A DNA stretch of 12,673 nucleotides from an uncultured Mycoplasmatota bacterium. GTDB taxonomy: Bacteria; Bacillota_I; Bacilli_A; Mycoplasmatales; Mycoplasmoidaceae. This document shows positions 6,396 to 12,673 of the stretch, piece after piece (the first letter of the stretch is position 1; the number at the start of each line of letters is the position of its first letter). Position numbers and translations under genes: made by a program. The stretch is from contig CATEWF010000023.1 in assembly GCA_949527715.1 (NCBI GenBank), positions 1-12,673 on the forward strand, given 5' to 3'. Below the pieces are notes generated by a model. That model did not search any database and had not been told where the DNA came from. It saw only the letters and a program-made list of their open reading frames with translations.

Positions 6396-6411
6396 TTATA
6401 TTTTATAAATA
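6396..6411 (-). promoter_or_regulatory. Candidate phage promoter element TATTTATAAAATATAA
   Basis: On the minus strand this 16-mer ends 24 nt before the start codon at 6371. It differs at one base from the 16-mer at 7035-7050 on the plus strand, which ends 20 nt before the start at 7071. Neither gene has a TTTG/TAnnTTTG promoter. The match could mark a late phage promoter, but both are pure A/T sequences in an AT-rich genome. Confidence 0.3.
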
Positions 6412-6414
6412 TCA

Positions 6415-6963
6415 TTATTTTTTTATTAATTTAGATAACTTCATATTTTGTACGGGTTTTGGTATTAATAAATACCAGTTATTACCATTATCAAAAGAAA
6501 ACTCCCAAAAAGTTTTTCGTAAACTATTTCTTTTTGGATTTTCTTCAACTGAAGCGATAGTTCTAAATATAACATTTTTACCGTTTCTATTTGCAGCACC
6601 ATATAACGTATCAATGGCATTACGGAATAGTTTTTCGCCAGAAGCAGATTTGCCGAAAAATGATAATGTTGAATCTATTTTATCATTTCCAAAATTTTTT
6701 ATTTTATATATCATAAATTTATTGGTAGATAAATAAATAGGCTCTGCATCTAAACGTTCACCATTAAAATCTATTGTGGATGGTTGTATTACCGTATCAT
6801 TTGATGAATGACTACCATTATCCACAGTTAACGGATTTGACCCAATAGTTCTATTGACATCCCCTTTACTAAAATATGGTGTGGTACTCTTATCATACCA
6901 TCCTTCATTAATAGTATTAATTATTGTTTCTACTATTATATGTTTAAGTTCATTGATTTTCAT
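6415..6963 (-). CDS. Putative virion-associated protein, 182 aa
   Basis: A 182-residue protein of unknown function. The N-terminus MKINELKHIIVETIINTINE (1-20) resembles the N-terminal helix of the neighbouring 144-aa protein (shared ELK...I...INE spacing). After a polar linker (21-65) comes a compact mixed region with hydrophobic strands (about 75-92, 127-140) and a C-terminal FWEFSFDNGNNWYLLIPKP (149-167) that looks like paired beta strands. No catalytic motif is recognised. It faces the plus-strand hendecad gene across a 107-nt divergent spacer (6964-7070). The likely role is structural, based on context and the shared N-terminus; confidence in function is low. Confidence 0.75.
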   Translation of the reverse strand: MKINELKHIIVETIINTINEGWYDKSTTPYFSKGDVNRTIGSNPLTVDNGSHSSNDTVIQPSTIDFNGERLDAEPIYLSTNKFMIYKIKNFGNDKIDSTLSFFGKSASGEKLFRNAIDTLYGAANRNGKNVIFRTIASVEENPKRNSLRKTFWEFSFDNGNNWYLLIPKPVQNMKLSKLIKK

Positions 6964-6997
6964 TGATTATTATAATTTATTTTTTAATTTTAAAAAC

Positions 6998-7015
6998 TAT
7001 ATCATTTATATCATT
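6998..7015. repeat. Tandem 9-bp repeat in divergent spacer
   Basis: TATATCATT occurs twice in perfect tandem (6998-7006, 7007-7015) in the 107-nt non-coding spacer between divergent genes. It could be a regulator binding site for one or both transcription units; no other support is visible. Confidence 0.5.
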
Positions 7016-7034
7016 AAATGGTAATATAATTAAC

Positions 7035-7050
7035 TATTTATATAATATAA
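7035..7050 (+). promoter_or_regulatory. Candidate phage promoter element TATTTATATAATATAA
   Basis: A 16-mer ending 20 nt before the ATG at 7071 and 15/16 identical to the element at 6396-6411 on the other strand. The Bacteroidetes host consensus is absent here, so a phage-modified or phage-encoded polymerase could read this element. Low-complexity sequence keeps confidence low. Confidence 0.3.
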
Positions 7051-7070
7051 ATATAAGAAAAAAATACAAC

Positions 7071-7763
7071 ATGAAGAAAACTATTTATGATTATGATAAC
7101 GAGTCTCAAATAGGCATTGTTTTTGAAAAATGCTGTTGTGGTGATGACTGCTGTGATGCAGAACGTATTATTAGTGAGGTTAATGATAATACAAATAAAA
7201 AGATAGAAAAATTACATACCGATTTACGAGATACTGATATTGACAATGCTGTTAAATCAATAATCAAACGTATCGAAGAATCACAAAATAGCGTTAACAC
7301 CAATGTTGATACCACCAGAGATACAATAATGGATAACATTAATGAAAGTCGTTATGCTATCATTTCTAATGATAATGAAAATCATGACGCAACGAAAAAA
7401 CAAATAGCAGAAAGTACTGATGATATAAAAAACAATGATAATGCGAATACAAGCAATTTATTAAAGGTACTTGAAACTATGTATAATGGTGTCATAGCAA
7501 ACGATAATAACAATAAGAATACTATTGTTTCTAATAATAATGAGAATAAAGACGCAATCATAGACAGCATTGATAAAGCGGAAAGAAATGTTATAAATAA
7601 TGGCGATATAAATAAAAATTCCATTATTGCAAATGATGATACCAATAGGGATATGTTAATCAATAAAATTGATGATGCTAAGACCAATATAAATAATTCA
7701 ACAGCATCTTTTTTTGAAAATTTTAAAACGTGGATGCGTTCTAATATGACTTGGCATGACTAA
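7071..7763 (+). CDS. Hendecad-repeat coiled-coil protein, probable fibre
   Basis: A 230-residue protein from the ATG at 7071. An upstream in-frame ATG at 6963 would add 36 residues encoded by non-coding-looking A/T sequence, so it is rejected. An N-terminal CCCGDDCC cluster (21-28) could bind metal or form disulfides. Residues 64-206 consist of 13 consecutive 11-residue units without a break, such as IIANDDTNRDM (185-195) and LINKIDDAKTN (196-206). Each unit begins with a hydrophobic residue (one Thr exception), and one class carries Asn at positions 4 and 8. This is a hendecad coiled coil, as found in long fibrous phage and surface proteins; buried Asn layers suggest a trimer. The C-terminus FFENFKTWMRSNMTWHD is aromatic-rich and may be a cap. 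A paralogous-looking gene follows. Likely role: tail or head fibre, by inference. Confidence 0.82.
   Translation: MKKTIYDYDNESQIGIVFEKCCCGDDCCDAERIISEVNDNTNKKIEKLHTDLRDTDIDNAVKSIIKRIEESQNSVNTNVDTTRDTIMDNINESRYAIISNDNENHDATKKQIAESTDDIKNNDNANTSNLLKVLETMYNGVIANDNNNKNTIVSNNNENKDAIIDSIDKAERNVINNGDINKNSIIANDDTNRDMLINKIDDAKTNINNSTASFFENFKTWMRSNMTWHD
7260..7688 (+). repeat. Thirteen 33-bp-period coding units (hendecads)
   Basis: The 429 bp encode 13 units of exactly 11 residues. Units of type xIxN-xxxNxxx (Asn at 4 and 8) often alternate with units lacking these Asn, giving a partial 22-residue super-repeat. DNA identity between units is low, so the repeat is old or maintained at protein level. Confidence 0.85.
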
Positions 7764-7787
7764 TAATAAAAACAATACATTATATAC

Positions 7788-8150
7788 ATGAGTAACACAT
7801 ACAACACATATGATTTCAATCAAGATACTCCATTTATTCCACAAAAATATTGCGAAATAAATGTTGATGTAGATGGTATAAAAGATGAAATAATTGAGGC
7901 TATTGATAATTCAAATTGTGATTTAACCCATAAATTATATCACACAAACAAACATATAGAATGTGCTTCTGAAAATATTATTCGTGAAGTACATAAAACA
8001 AATTGTTTATGTAAAGTAGCCACAAAAGAAGACATAAAAAATGCTGTAGAAAGTATTAATTCGCATACTGATGATAAATTTAATGAAATTGATTTTATGT
8101 CACAATTTGAAAATTTAAATAACCAAATAAAAGATATTAAAAATGGATAA
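7788..8150 (+). CDS. Coiled-coil protein related to the hendecad protein, 120 aa
   Basis: A 120-residue protein. It opens with a Tyr/Asn-rich segment (NTYDFNQDTPF) similar in style to the start of the previous protein (YDYDNES) and has a Cys at a comparable place (C22). From about residue 35, units of 11 residues can be read (IIEAIDNSNCD, LTHKLYHTNKH, IECASENIIRE), so it appears to be a shorter relative built on the same hendecad plan. Cys residues are frequent (five). The C-terminus (93-120) is a helical, charged segment. The start is 24 nt after the previous stop, and its own stop overlaps the next gene by 8 nt, indicating an operon. A fibre or fibre-associated role is inferred. Confidence 0.75.
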   Translation: MSNTYNTYDFNQDTPFIPQKYCEINVDVDGIKDEIIEAIDNSNCDLTHKLYHTNKHIECASENIIREVHKTNCLCKVATKEDIKNAVESINSHTDDKFNEIDFMSQFENLNNQIKDIKNG

Positions 8151-8370
8151 TAAAAAAACAGTATACCCTAACCCATTTGGATGGGATGAAATTGAACAGC
8201 GTTCTTGTAAAACTTTTTATGAACAAAGAAAAGCAGAATATGCTGAATCATATAAAGAAGAATATCCAGAAAACAATGCTTTAAATGCTTTTGTCTATAA
8301 TGAAGAAGCACCAACACCACAAATAGCATTCGTTGATGGTTATAAATCAGAAAAAGAAATCAACCAATAA
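8143..8370 (+). CDS. Hypothetical small acidic protein, 75 aa
   Basis: A 75-residue charged protein beginning within ATGGATAA, so its start codon overlaps the stop of the upstream gene by 8 nt, a sign of translational coupling. It contains a PNPFGWDE segment (9-16), a Glu/Tyr-rich helix (about 24-42) and a C-terminal IAFVDGYKSEKE. No family is recognised. It is the last gene of the plus-strand set. The coupling suggests it works with the coiled-coil proteins, perhaps as a small chaperone or accessory, but nothing in the sequence proves this. Confidence 0.7.
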   Translation: MDNKKTVYPNPFGWDEIEQRSCKTFYEQRKAEYAESYKEEYPENNALNAFVYNEEAPTPQIAFVDGYKSEKEINQ

Positions 8371-8503
8371 CGTTAATATTAGTTTTAAGTTAGTGTTAGT
8401 GGCTTGTCCTTACAATTGAAAACTGTTTTTATTTTTCCGTGAAACAACTTTTTTGTATCTTTGTGGAAAAATAAAAGAATACTATAACAAATATAATTAA
8501 AAT
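8371..8503. other. Non-coding gap between convergent units
   Basis: About 130 nt with no plausible gene on either strand. It contains a plus-strand promoter-like site (8432-8463) close to a terminator (8504-8532). The first part (8371-8425) is slightly less AT-rich than other spacers but no structure is recognised in it. Confidence 0.7.
8432..8463 (+). promoter_or_regulatory. Orphan promoter-like site before a terminator
   Basis: TATCTTTG (8456-8463) is a full -7 match to the Bacteroidetes consensus TAnnTTTG. With the 20-nt spacer used elsewhere in the window the -33 position is TTTT (8432-8435), a 3-of-4 match to TTTG. Transcription would start near 8468 and reach the terminator at 8504-8532, giving an RNA of roughly 65 nt with no coding capacity. 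Confidence 0.45.
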
Positions 8504-8532
8504 AAAAAAGAGGGTTTTTAGCCCTCTTTTTT
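8504..8532. terminator. Bidirectional terminator between convergent units
   Basis: A perfect 11-bp stem AAAAAAGAGGG/CCCTCTTTTTT (8504-8514 and 8522-8532) with a 7-nt loop. It carries a T-run on both strands, so it can stop the plus-strand fibre-like genes and the minus-strand helicase operon. The helicase stop codon (8531-8533) overlaps its right arm. Confidence 0.93.
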
Positions 8533-10303
8533 ATTTTATTAAACTATCTAAATATTTTAATAAATCTTCATCTTTATTTTTATCATTATGTGATTTAATC
8601 ACATTAACTTGTTTTGTTTCTTCTTCTATTTTAGTAGAATTTTTTAAATTAAATTTTGCGATATCAACATTTGACATTCTAATGGTAGGTTCAACTCCAA
8701 GTATTTTACATATCTTATTTTCGATATACATTAATTCATTTATAATTATCATAGGGTCTTGTGAAGAACCACAAGGAGCGATTTCTTTTTCTGAAATAAA
8801 ACCTAACTTATGTTTTGCTCTTGTATATGCTACATATACAAGATTTTCTTCTTGTTTTTTTTCCCATTCAAGTTGAGCTAACTTTGATGGCATCGTTGAA
8901 CGGCATAAAATATAGACATTATTTGCTTCCAAACCTTTGGCTTTATGTATAGTCGATAAACATATTCCGTTTTCTTCCTCTTTAAAAATGCTTTTAATAT
9001 GTGCAATTAGTTCATCTTTAAATTGGAAATTTTTTGCTAATATTAACAATGTATTTATGTTGTCATATTGTTCCATTATAGATGAAGATAAAGTTGCATC
9101 ATCGTAATCTAAATTACGTTTTTGCATTAATTTATTTCTATCATTAAACATTTTTTTATACAACTGTATAAAAACACCATTTTTATTTAAATCAGAATTT
9201 AATTCATAGGCATCAATATTATTCAATATTTGTATTAAATTGCTTCCAATATCTTGCCCTTTAATGAAACAATTTTTCTTTTTTTGTAACAATTTAGTAT
9301 AGAGTTTAACTAATGGTGCTTTTGAACGACATAAAATCATATCGTTATCTTGTAATACATTTATTTTACAATTATCAATAATGATACCTTCATCTGCATC
9401 ATCTCTTGATTTAATGGTTGGTACTATACTATTAGCCAGTTTAATGATATTTTTATCACATCTATATGATATTGGTAAATCAAATATTTGAGTATTTGCT
9501 TGCTCACATATTTTTTTGAAAGAATCTTCGTCACCACCACAAAATGCATAGATTGCCTGTGAAGCATCACCGACAAATACGCTTCTTGTGCCACGTTTAA
9601 AACATTTTTGAATTAATTTTAAAGCAACAATTGATATGTCTTGACATTCATCTACCATAACCCAATCATATTGTAAACCAAGTGGTTTAAAATTAAGTTC
9701 AACAGGCAACCATACCATATCGGTATAATCAATTGTTTTAGTATTTTCCTTTCCCCATTTTAAAACTTCCAATGCAACATTACATTCATCATATTGTATT
9801 GGTATAGAATATTTTATTGCAACTTTCTCAATTTCTTTAGTCGATTGACAATAATTAAATCTAGCAAAATTAACTAATTCGATAATAGAATTAATGTAAT
9901 CAGTTAATTGTTGTCTTGTCTGTATAAGTTCACCGACACTAGTTAATTTACTTATATTGCTTTTAATATAGGTTTTATATTTATATTCGTCTAATTCAGT
10001 TTCATTACCTAAATTTCTTCTAAGCATTAAAAATCCTAAACTATGAGATGTTTTAACTTGTACATTAGTTAAACCTTCAAGTTTCTTAGCAAGTTCATCG
10101 GCAATGCTTTTGTTAAAAGCAATAAATAAACATTTTTGTTTTTTTGGTATTAATTTCATTGAAGAAATAATTGTAGAAGTCTTACCAGAACCAGCAGAAG
10201 CAGAAATAACTGCATTACCTACACCATTACTAATAAAATCAAATATTTTTTCTTGATATTCGCTTGGAGTAAAACCAAAATCTATTTTTTTCTTTCTTGC
10301 CAT
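8531..10303 (-). CDS. UvrD/Rep-like superfamily 1 DNA helicase
   Basis: A 590-residue SF1A helicase. Motifs in order: Q-motif glutamine (Q17), Walker A SASAGSGKT (34-42), motif Ia IAFNKSIADEL (61-71), motif II VMVDECQD (215-222), motif III VGDASQAIYAFCGGD (244-258), motif IV region LPISYRC (276-282), motif V LSTIHKAKGLE (449-459) and motif VI VYVAYTRAKHKL (489-500). All ATPase and coupling residues are present, so it should be an active 3'-5' translocase. Length is shorter than UvrD (about 720 aa); the C-terminal tail (about 540-590) is charged and unlike UvrD. Likely role: phage DNA replication, recombination or repair. It is the last gene of the minus-strand operon, 8 nt after the zinc protein gene, and its stop codon lies inside the bidirectional terminator. 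Confidence 0.95.
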   Translation of the reverse strand: MARKKKIDFGFTPSEYQEKIFDFISNGVGNAVISASAGSGKTSTIISSMKLIPKKQKCLFIAFNKSIADELAKKLEGLTNVQVKTSHSLGFLMLRRNLGNETELDEYKYKTYIKSNISKLTSVGELIQTRQQLTDYINSIIELVNFARFNYCQSTKEIEKVAIKYSIPIQYDECNVALEVLKWGKENTKTIDYTDMVWLPVELNFKPLGLQYDWVMVDECQDISIVALKLIQKCFKRGTRSVFVGDASQAIYAFCGGDEDSFKKICEQANTQIFDLPISYRCDKNIIKLANSIVPTIKSRDDADEGIIIDNCKINVLQDNDMILCRSKAPLVKLYTKLLQKKKNCFIKGQDIGSNLIQILNNIDAYELNSDLNKNGVFIQLYKKMFNDRNKLMQKRNLDYDDATLSSSIMEQYDNINTLLILAKNFQFKDELIAHIKSIFKEEENGICLSTIHKAKGLEANNVYILCRSTMPSKLAQLEWEKKQEENLVYVAYTRAKHKLGFISEKEIAPCGSSQDPMIIINELMYIENKICKILGVEPTIRMSNVDIAKFNLKNSTKIEEETKQVNVIKSHNDKNKDEDLLKYLDSLIK

Positions 10304-10311
10304 AAATTTAT

Positions 10312-10626
10312 TTAATTTTCAAATTCGTTTTCATCAAAACCATTTTCATCATAATCATATTCACAACATGGAAATCGTCTATATTTTTCATCTACTATTT
10401 CATAATAAACTGAATCCGTTGTTAATTCTTTTGTATATTTAGTTAAATCAGAATTCCAATATATATAATTTCGGTTTTCTTCTTTTTCTAACGGAAATTC
10501 TGTAAAAGAATATACATTGCAACTACAACCACGTGGAACACAATTATCACAATAACAATCACCACTTGGCATATATAACCAAGTGGCAATCTCTTTATTA
10601 CAAATATTACATTTAACTTTCGCCAT
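10312..10626 (-). CDS. Small Cys-rich zinc-binding protein
   Basis: A 104-residue protein with an N-terminal Cys cluster: C6-x2-C9, C24-x-C26-x2-C29, then PRGCSC (C34, C36). The CNIC...CDNCVPRGCSC arrangement is that of a treble-clef/zinc-ribbon motif seen in small phage proteins of unknown function. The rest is acidic with many Tyr residues and an Asp/Glu/Asn-rich tail (about 90-104), which may mimic nucleic acid or mediate protein contacts. It lies between thymidylate synthase and the helicase with gaps of 6 and 8 nt, so it is part of the same transcript. Zinc binding is likely; its role, perhaps in DNA replication or regulation, is unknown. Confidence 0.8.
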   Translation of the reverse strand: MAKVKCNICNKEIATWLYMPSGDCYCDNCVPRGCSCNVYSFTEFPLEKEENRNYIYWNSDLTKYTKELTTDSVYYEIVDEKYRRFPCCEYDYDENGFDENEFEN

Positions 10627-10632
10627 AATATT

Positions 10633-11871
10633 TTAACCTACACTCAAAGGTGCTTTTAATGTCGAATAAGATTGATAATCATCAATTTTGATATCGTCAA
10701 AAACGAAATCATCTATGTTCTTTTTTCCAGGATTAAGGGATAACTTTGGTGATTTATATTTTTTAGGGTCTCTTGTAATTTGTTCTTTAACCGCATCCAT
10801 ATGACATTCATAAATATGACAATCTAATCCATTATAAATTAGTTCACCAACGGTCATATTAACACAATGTGCAATTAGGTGTGTCAATAAAGCATATGAA
10901 CCCCAATTAAATGGTGTCCCTAAAAATAAATCCTGGCTTCTACAAGTAAATGAACAACTTAATTCTCTTGATGGAATGTTATCGTTATCTAAAATTTCAA
11001 TAATTTCTTCATTCGATTTATTAGTAAAGGTATTTTTATTTGTGTTATATTTATTAAACCATATATTCATACGTTCTTCACTTGATAACTCTCGTGTCCA
11101 AAATGTTGAAAACATATGACAAGCTGGTAATGCAATGTACTCAAGAACATCTGGATTCCAAGCAGTCATTACCATTCTTCTGTCATCAGGATTAGTTTTA
11201 AGAGTATCAATAATATTTTGCAGTTGGTCTCGATTACTAATACCAAAACTTCTCCATTGCTTACCATATACTTCTCCTAAATCACCAAACTTATAAATGA
11301 TACTATCTGATACTTTTCTACCAGAATGAATGTCATATCTATGTAAAGATGTATTATTTTTAATAAATTCAACAAATTTTTCTTTTGTTAAAGTTTTAAT
11401 AAATTCATCAATGAATATAGGTTCTTCATTTTCAAAATCATTATCTTTAACTAAGGTATATGAACAATCAATATCTTCATCTAAATCAAAAATCCGATAA
11501 TCCAATTTATAATATCCAATAACATCAATATGTTCTTTATTATCGTCTTCGTCTATATATGGTTCTTTACGTCCTATTCTCTTGAAATCAAGTGTTTTAA
11601 ACCATCTAAATGCATCATCATCCCATATATGAACGTTATTATCAACAAGGTATTTTATATTAGTATTACCAGAAATGAACCATAATAGTTCATGTATTAT
11701 ACCTTTTGTGTATACTTTTTTTGTGGTAAGTAATGGAAATCCTTCTTTCAAATCAAATCTTAAAGTTCTACCAAAAACTGATTTAACTCTTCCTGAACGA
11801 GTATTTTTCCAAACACCGTTATCAATTACATCTCTTAAAAGAGAAATATATTTTTCATCAACTGTTACCAT
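10633..11871 (-). CDS. thyA: Thymidylate synthase with two large insertions
   Basis: A 412-residue ThyA-family enzyme making dTMP from dUMP with methylene-tetrahydrofolate. Seen: the folate/phosphate region RTLRFDLKEGFPLLTTKK (35-52), ELLWFISGNTN (61-71), GDLGEVYGKQWR (196-207), PDDRRMVM (228-235), catalytic Cys in LPACH (C251), RSQD (311-314), FNWGSYALL (321-329) and HIYECH (352-357). N322 is kept; dCMP-hydroxymethylating relatives have Asp there, so dUMP is the likely substrate. The usual length is about 264 residues: extra segments lie at about 92-195 and 261-303. The start is placed at the ATG 11871; an in-frame TTG at 11877 is less likely. It overlaps the preceding gene by 14 nt, indicating coupling. 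Confidence 0.95.
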   Translation of the reverse strand: MVTVDEKYISLLRDVIDNGVWKNTRSGRVKSVFGRTLRFDLKEGFPLLTTKKVYTKGIIHELLWFISGNTNIKYLVDNNVHIWDDDAFRWFKTLDFKRIGRKEPYIDEDDNKEHIDVIGYYKLDYRIFDLDEDIDCSYTLVKDNDFENEEPIFIDEFIKTLTKEKFVEFIKNNTSLHRYDIHSGRKVSDSIIYKFGDLGEVYGKQWRSFGISNRDQLQNIIDTLKTNPDDRRMVMTAWNPDVLEYIALPACHMFSTFWTRELSSEERMNIWFNKYNTNKNTFTNKSNEEIIEILDNDNIPSRELSCSFTCRSQDLFLGTPFNWGSYALLTHLIAHCVNMTVGELIYNGLDCHIYECHMDAVKEQITRDPKKYKSPKLSLNPGKKNIDDFVFDDIKIDDYQSYSTLKAPLSVG

Positions 11872-12091
11872 TTTCAATTTCTTTTTTATCTTCTTCTGTT
11901 AATAATAGGTCAATTCTACATTTAAGAATATTTAAATATTGTCTCATTACTTTATATTGTTCACGTAATAAAGTTTTTTGCTCTGCATCACAAGCATTAA
12001 AAACTTGTGAATATAAAAAATCGTGCAATTTATTAATTTTTATTTCTAATTCATTAGCCTCATCAAGTAACCGTAATTTAAATTCTACCAT
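11858..12091 (-). CDS. Small coiled-coil phage protein, crAss001_48-like
   Basis: A 77-residue all-helical protein: a first helix with LLDEANELEIKINKLHDFL (8-26), a short acidic turn (about 34-36) and a second helix with LLREQYKVMRQYLNILKCRIDLL (41-63). This two-helix pattern, with a LxxQxxxMxxYxxILxxRI core, is typical of short proteins annotated as crAss001_48-related in Bacteroidetes phages. Its function is unknown. It ends with TGA inside the start of thyA, overlapping it by 14 nt, so translation is probably coupled. The family call is from pattern memory only. Confidence 0.75.
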   Translation of the reverse strand: MVEFKLRLLDEANELEIKINKLHDFLYSQVFNACDAEQKTLLREQYKVMRQYLNILKCRIDLLLTEEDKKEIENGNS

Positions 12092-12102
12092 ACATTATTA
12101 TA

Positions 12103-12633
12103 TTATAATTTTATTTCTTCGTCTTGTTCATCGGTTTCATTTTTAATATCATCAACTTCTGAATATGAATATCTTATATTCATTGCTCTTAAAATATCAA
12201 ATATAGACACTTTCCCTTCAATGGCAGTATATACAGGTTTATTATCCATTTTCATTTGAATTTCACCAGTTTTGCTACAAATATCTATATGATAAACAAT
12301 GTTTGATAATTTTTCGTTATTTAATTTATCCTCGTCTTTTTTAAAATTATTTTGTAATTCTTGTAATTTATCAATATCAGTATCACTAATACGTGCTCCC
12401 TGATATTTTTTGATAATATACGTATTAATGGCACTACCATTCGAAGATGCTGTTTTAAAGGCTACATAATCGTCTGTGGAAACATCTTTATACAAATAAG
12501 TTCTACCATTTTTAAAAACAATTTTAAGAGTTTTTGTTACTGAATTATTATCGTAACATTTTGAAAAAATGACGTTACTACTATCATACCAAGTAAAATC
12601 TTCGCCATTTATGTATTTGTTATAAACTATCAT
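12103..12633 (-). CDS. KTSC-domain protein, 176 aa
   Basis: A 176-residue protein. Residues about 33-80 (TKTLKIVF...GRTYLYKDVSTDDYVAF...NTYIIKKYQ) match the KTSC domain layout: a strand, a Tyr-rich second strand, then a helix with a small-residue turn and a final IxxKY. This domain is found alone or fused in phages and bacteria and its role is unclear. After it comes a charged helix (about 84-108), another mixed segment (112-155) and an acidic tail. It is the first gene of the minus-strand nucleotide/DNA metabolism operon within this window, 11 nt before the next gene. No full Bacteroidetes promoter is seen in the 40 nt left upstream; the window ends there. Confidence 0.75.
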   Translation of the reverse strand: MIVYNKYINGEDFTWYDSSNVIFSKCYDNNSVTKTLKIVFKNGRTYLYKDVSTDDYVAFKTASSNGSAINTYIIKKYQGARISDTDIDKLQELQNNFKKDEDKLNNEKLSNIVYHIDICSKTGEIQMKMDNKPVYTAIEGKVSIFDILRAMNIRYSYSEVDDIKNETDEQDEEIKL

Positions 12634-12638
12634 AATTT

Positions 12639-12656
12639 ATTTTATTTAAATAAAAT
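12639..12656. promoter_or_regulatory. 18-bp palindrome upstream of the KTSC gene
   Basis: ATTTTATTT/AAATAAAAT forms a perfect 18-bp palindrome whose proximal edge is 5 nt from the start codon at 12633. It could be an operator or simply an A/T-only chance palindrome. Confidence 0.3.
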
Positions 12657-12673
12657 TTGTGTCAAATATTCGT

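Noticed and set aside
6963..7070. In-frame upstream start giving a 266-aa version of the hendecad protein
   Set aside because: The extra 36 residues are encoded by A/T-only spacer sequence with Ile/Tyr/Asn-rich content and would overlap the divergent gene start; the ATG at 7071 begins a normal-looking MKKTIYDYD N-terminus.
8488..8495. Minus-strand TATATTTG as a promoter
   Set aside because: No -33 element at the right distance and no gene directly downstream on that strand.
11872..11877. TTG start for thyA two codons upstream
   Set aside because: An ATG is available at 11871 and the added residues are outside the conserved fold.

Overview
The window reads as part of a large, AT-rich double-stranded DNA phage that infects a Bacteroidetes host. 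Phage character comes from the gene content: an extended thymidylate synthase, a UvrD-like helicase, a Cys-rich zinc protein, a small protein resembling the crAss001_48 family, two DNA methyltransferases and likely structural proteins, all tightly packed. Bacteroidetes affiliation comes from several promoters of the form TTTG-N20-TAnnTTTG, the absence of clear Shine-Dalgarno sites, and a small lipoprotein with a Bacteroidetes-style Asp-Ser-Val tail. Stop codons fit the standard code (mostly TAA). No tRNA, rRNA or CRISPR array was seen.

Layout, left to right. (1) 71-966: a minus-strand unit with its own promoter, a 250-aa protein (DUF3293-like at best) and a strong terminator. (2) 977-1966: a minus-strand unit with an NPPY-type DNA methyltransferase followed by a 60-aa lipoprotein and a terminator. 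(3) 1954-5848: a minus-strand unit from a third promoter, with a 67-aa unknown, a TnpB-type RNA-guided nuclease gene, a Dam-like methyltransferase interrupted by a 336-residue LAGLIDADG intein, and a PD-(D/E)XK nuclease of MmcB type. This is a cluster of DNA modification, DNA cleavage and selfish elements. (4) 5881-6963: two minus-strand genes whose products share a short N-terminal motif, probably virion or assembly proteins, ending at a strong terminator. (5) 7071-8370: three plus-strand genes. The first encodes a run of 13 uninterrupted 11-residue (hendecad) repeats with Asn at fixed positions, probably a fibre-like coiled coil. (6) 8371-8532: a non-coding gap with a promoter-like site and a bidirectional terminator. 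(7) 8531-12633: a minus-strand operon with a KTSC-domain protein, a small coiled-coil protein, thymidylate synthase, the zinc protein and the helicase, i.e. nucleotide and DNA metabolism.

The most notable points are: the intein placed exactly before the catalytic motif of the methyltransferase, with an atypical Gly-Gln end; a TnpB with a rearranged RuvC site sitting 20 nt upstream of that gene; a dense series of short perfect hairpins through the tnpB coding sequence; the hendecad protein; and identical 20-nt spacers in three host-type promoters. All family assignments are from motif reading by eye; no database search was possible.
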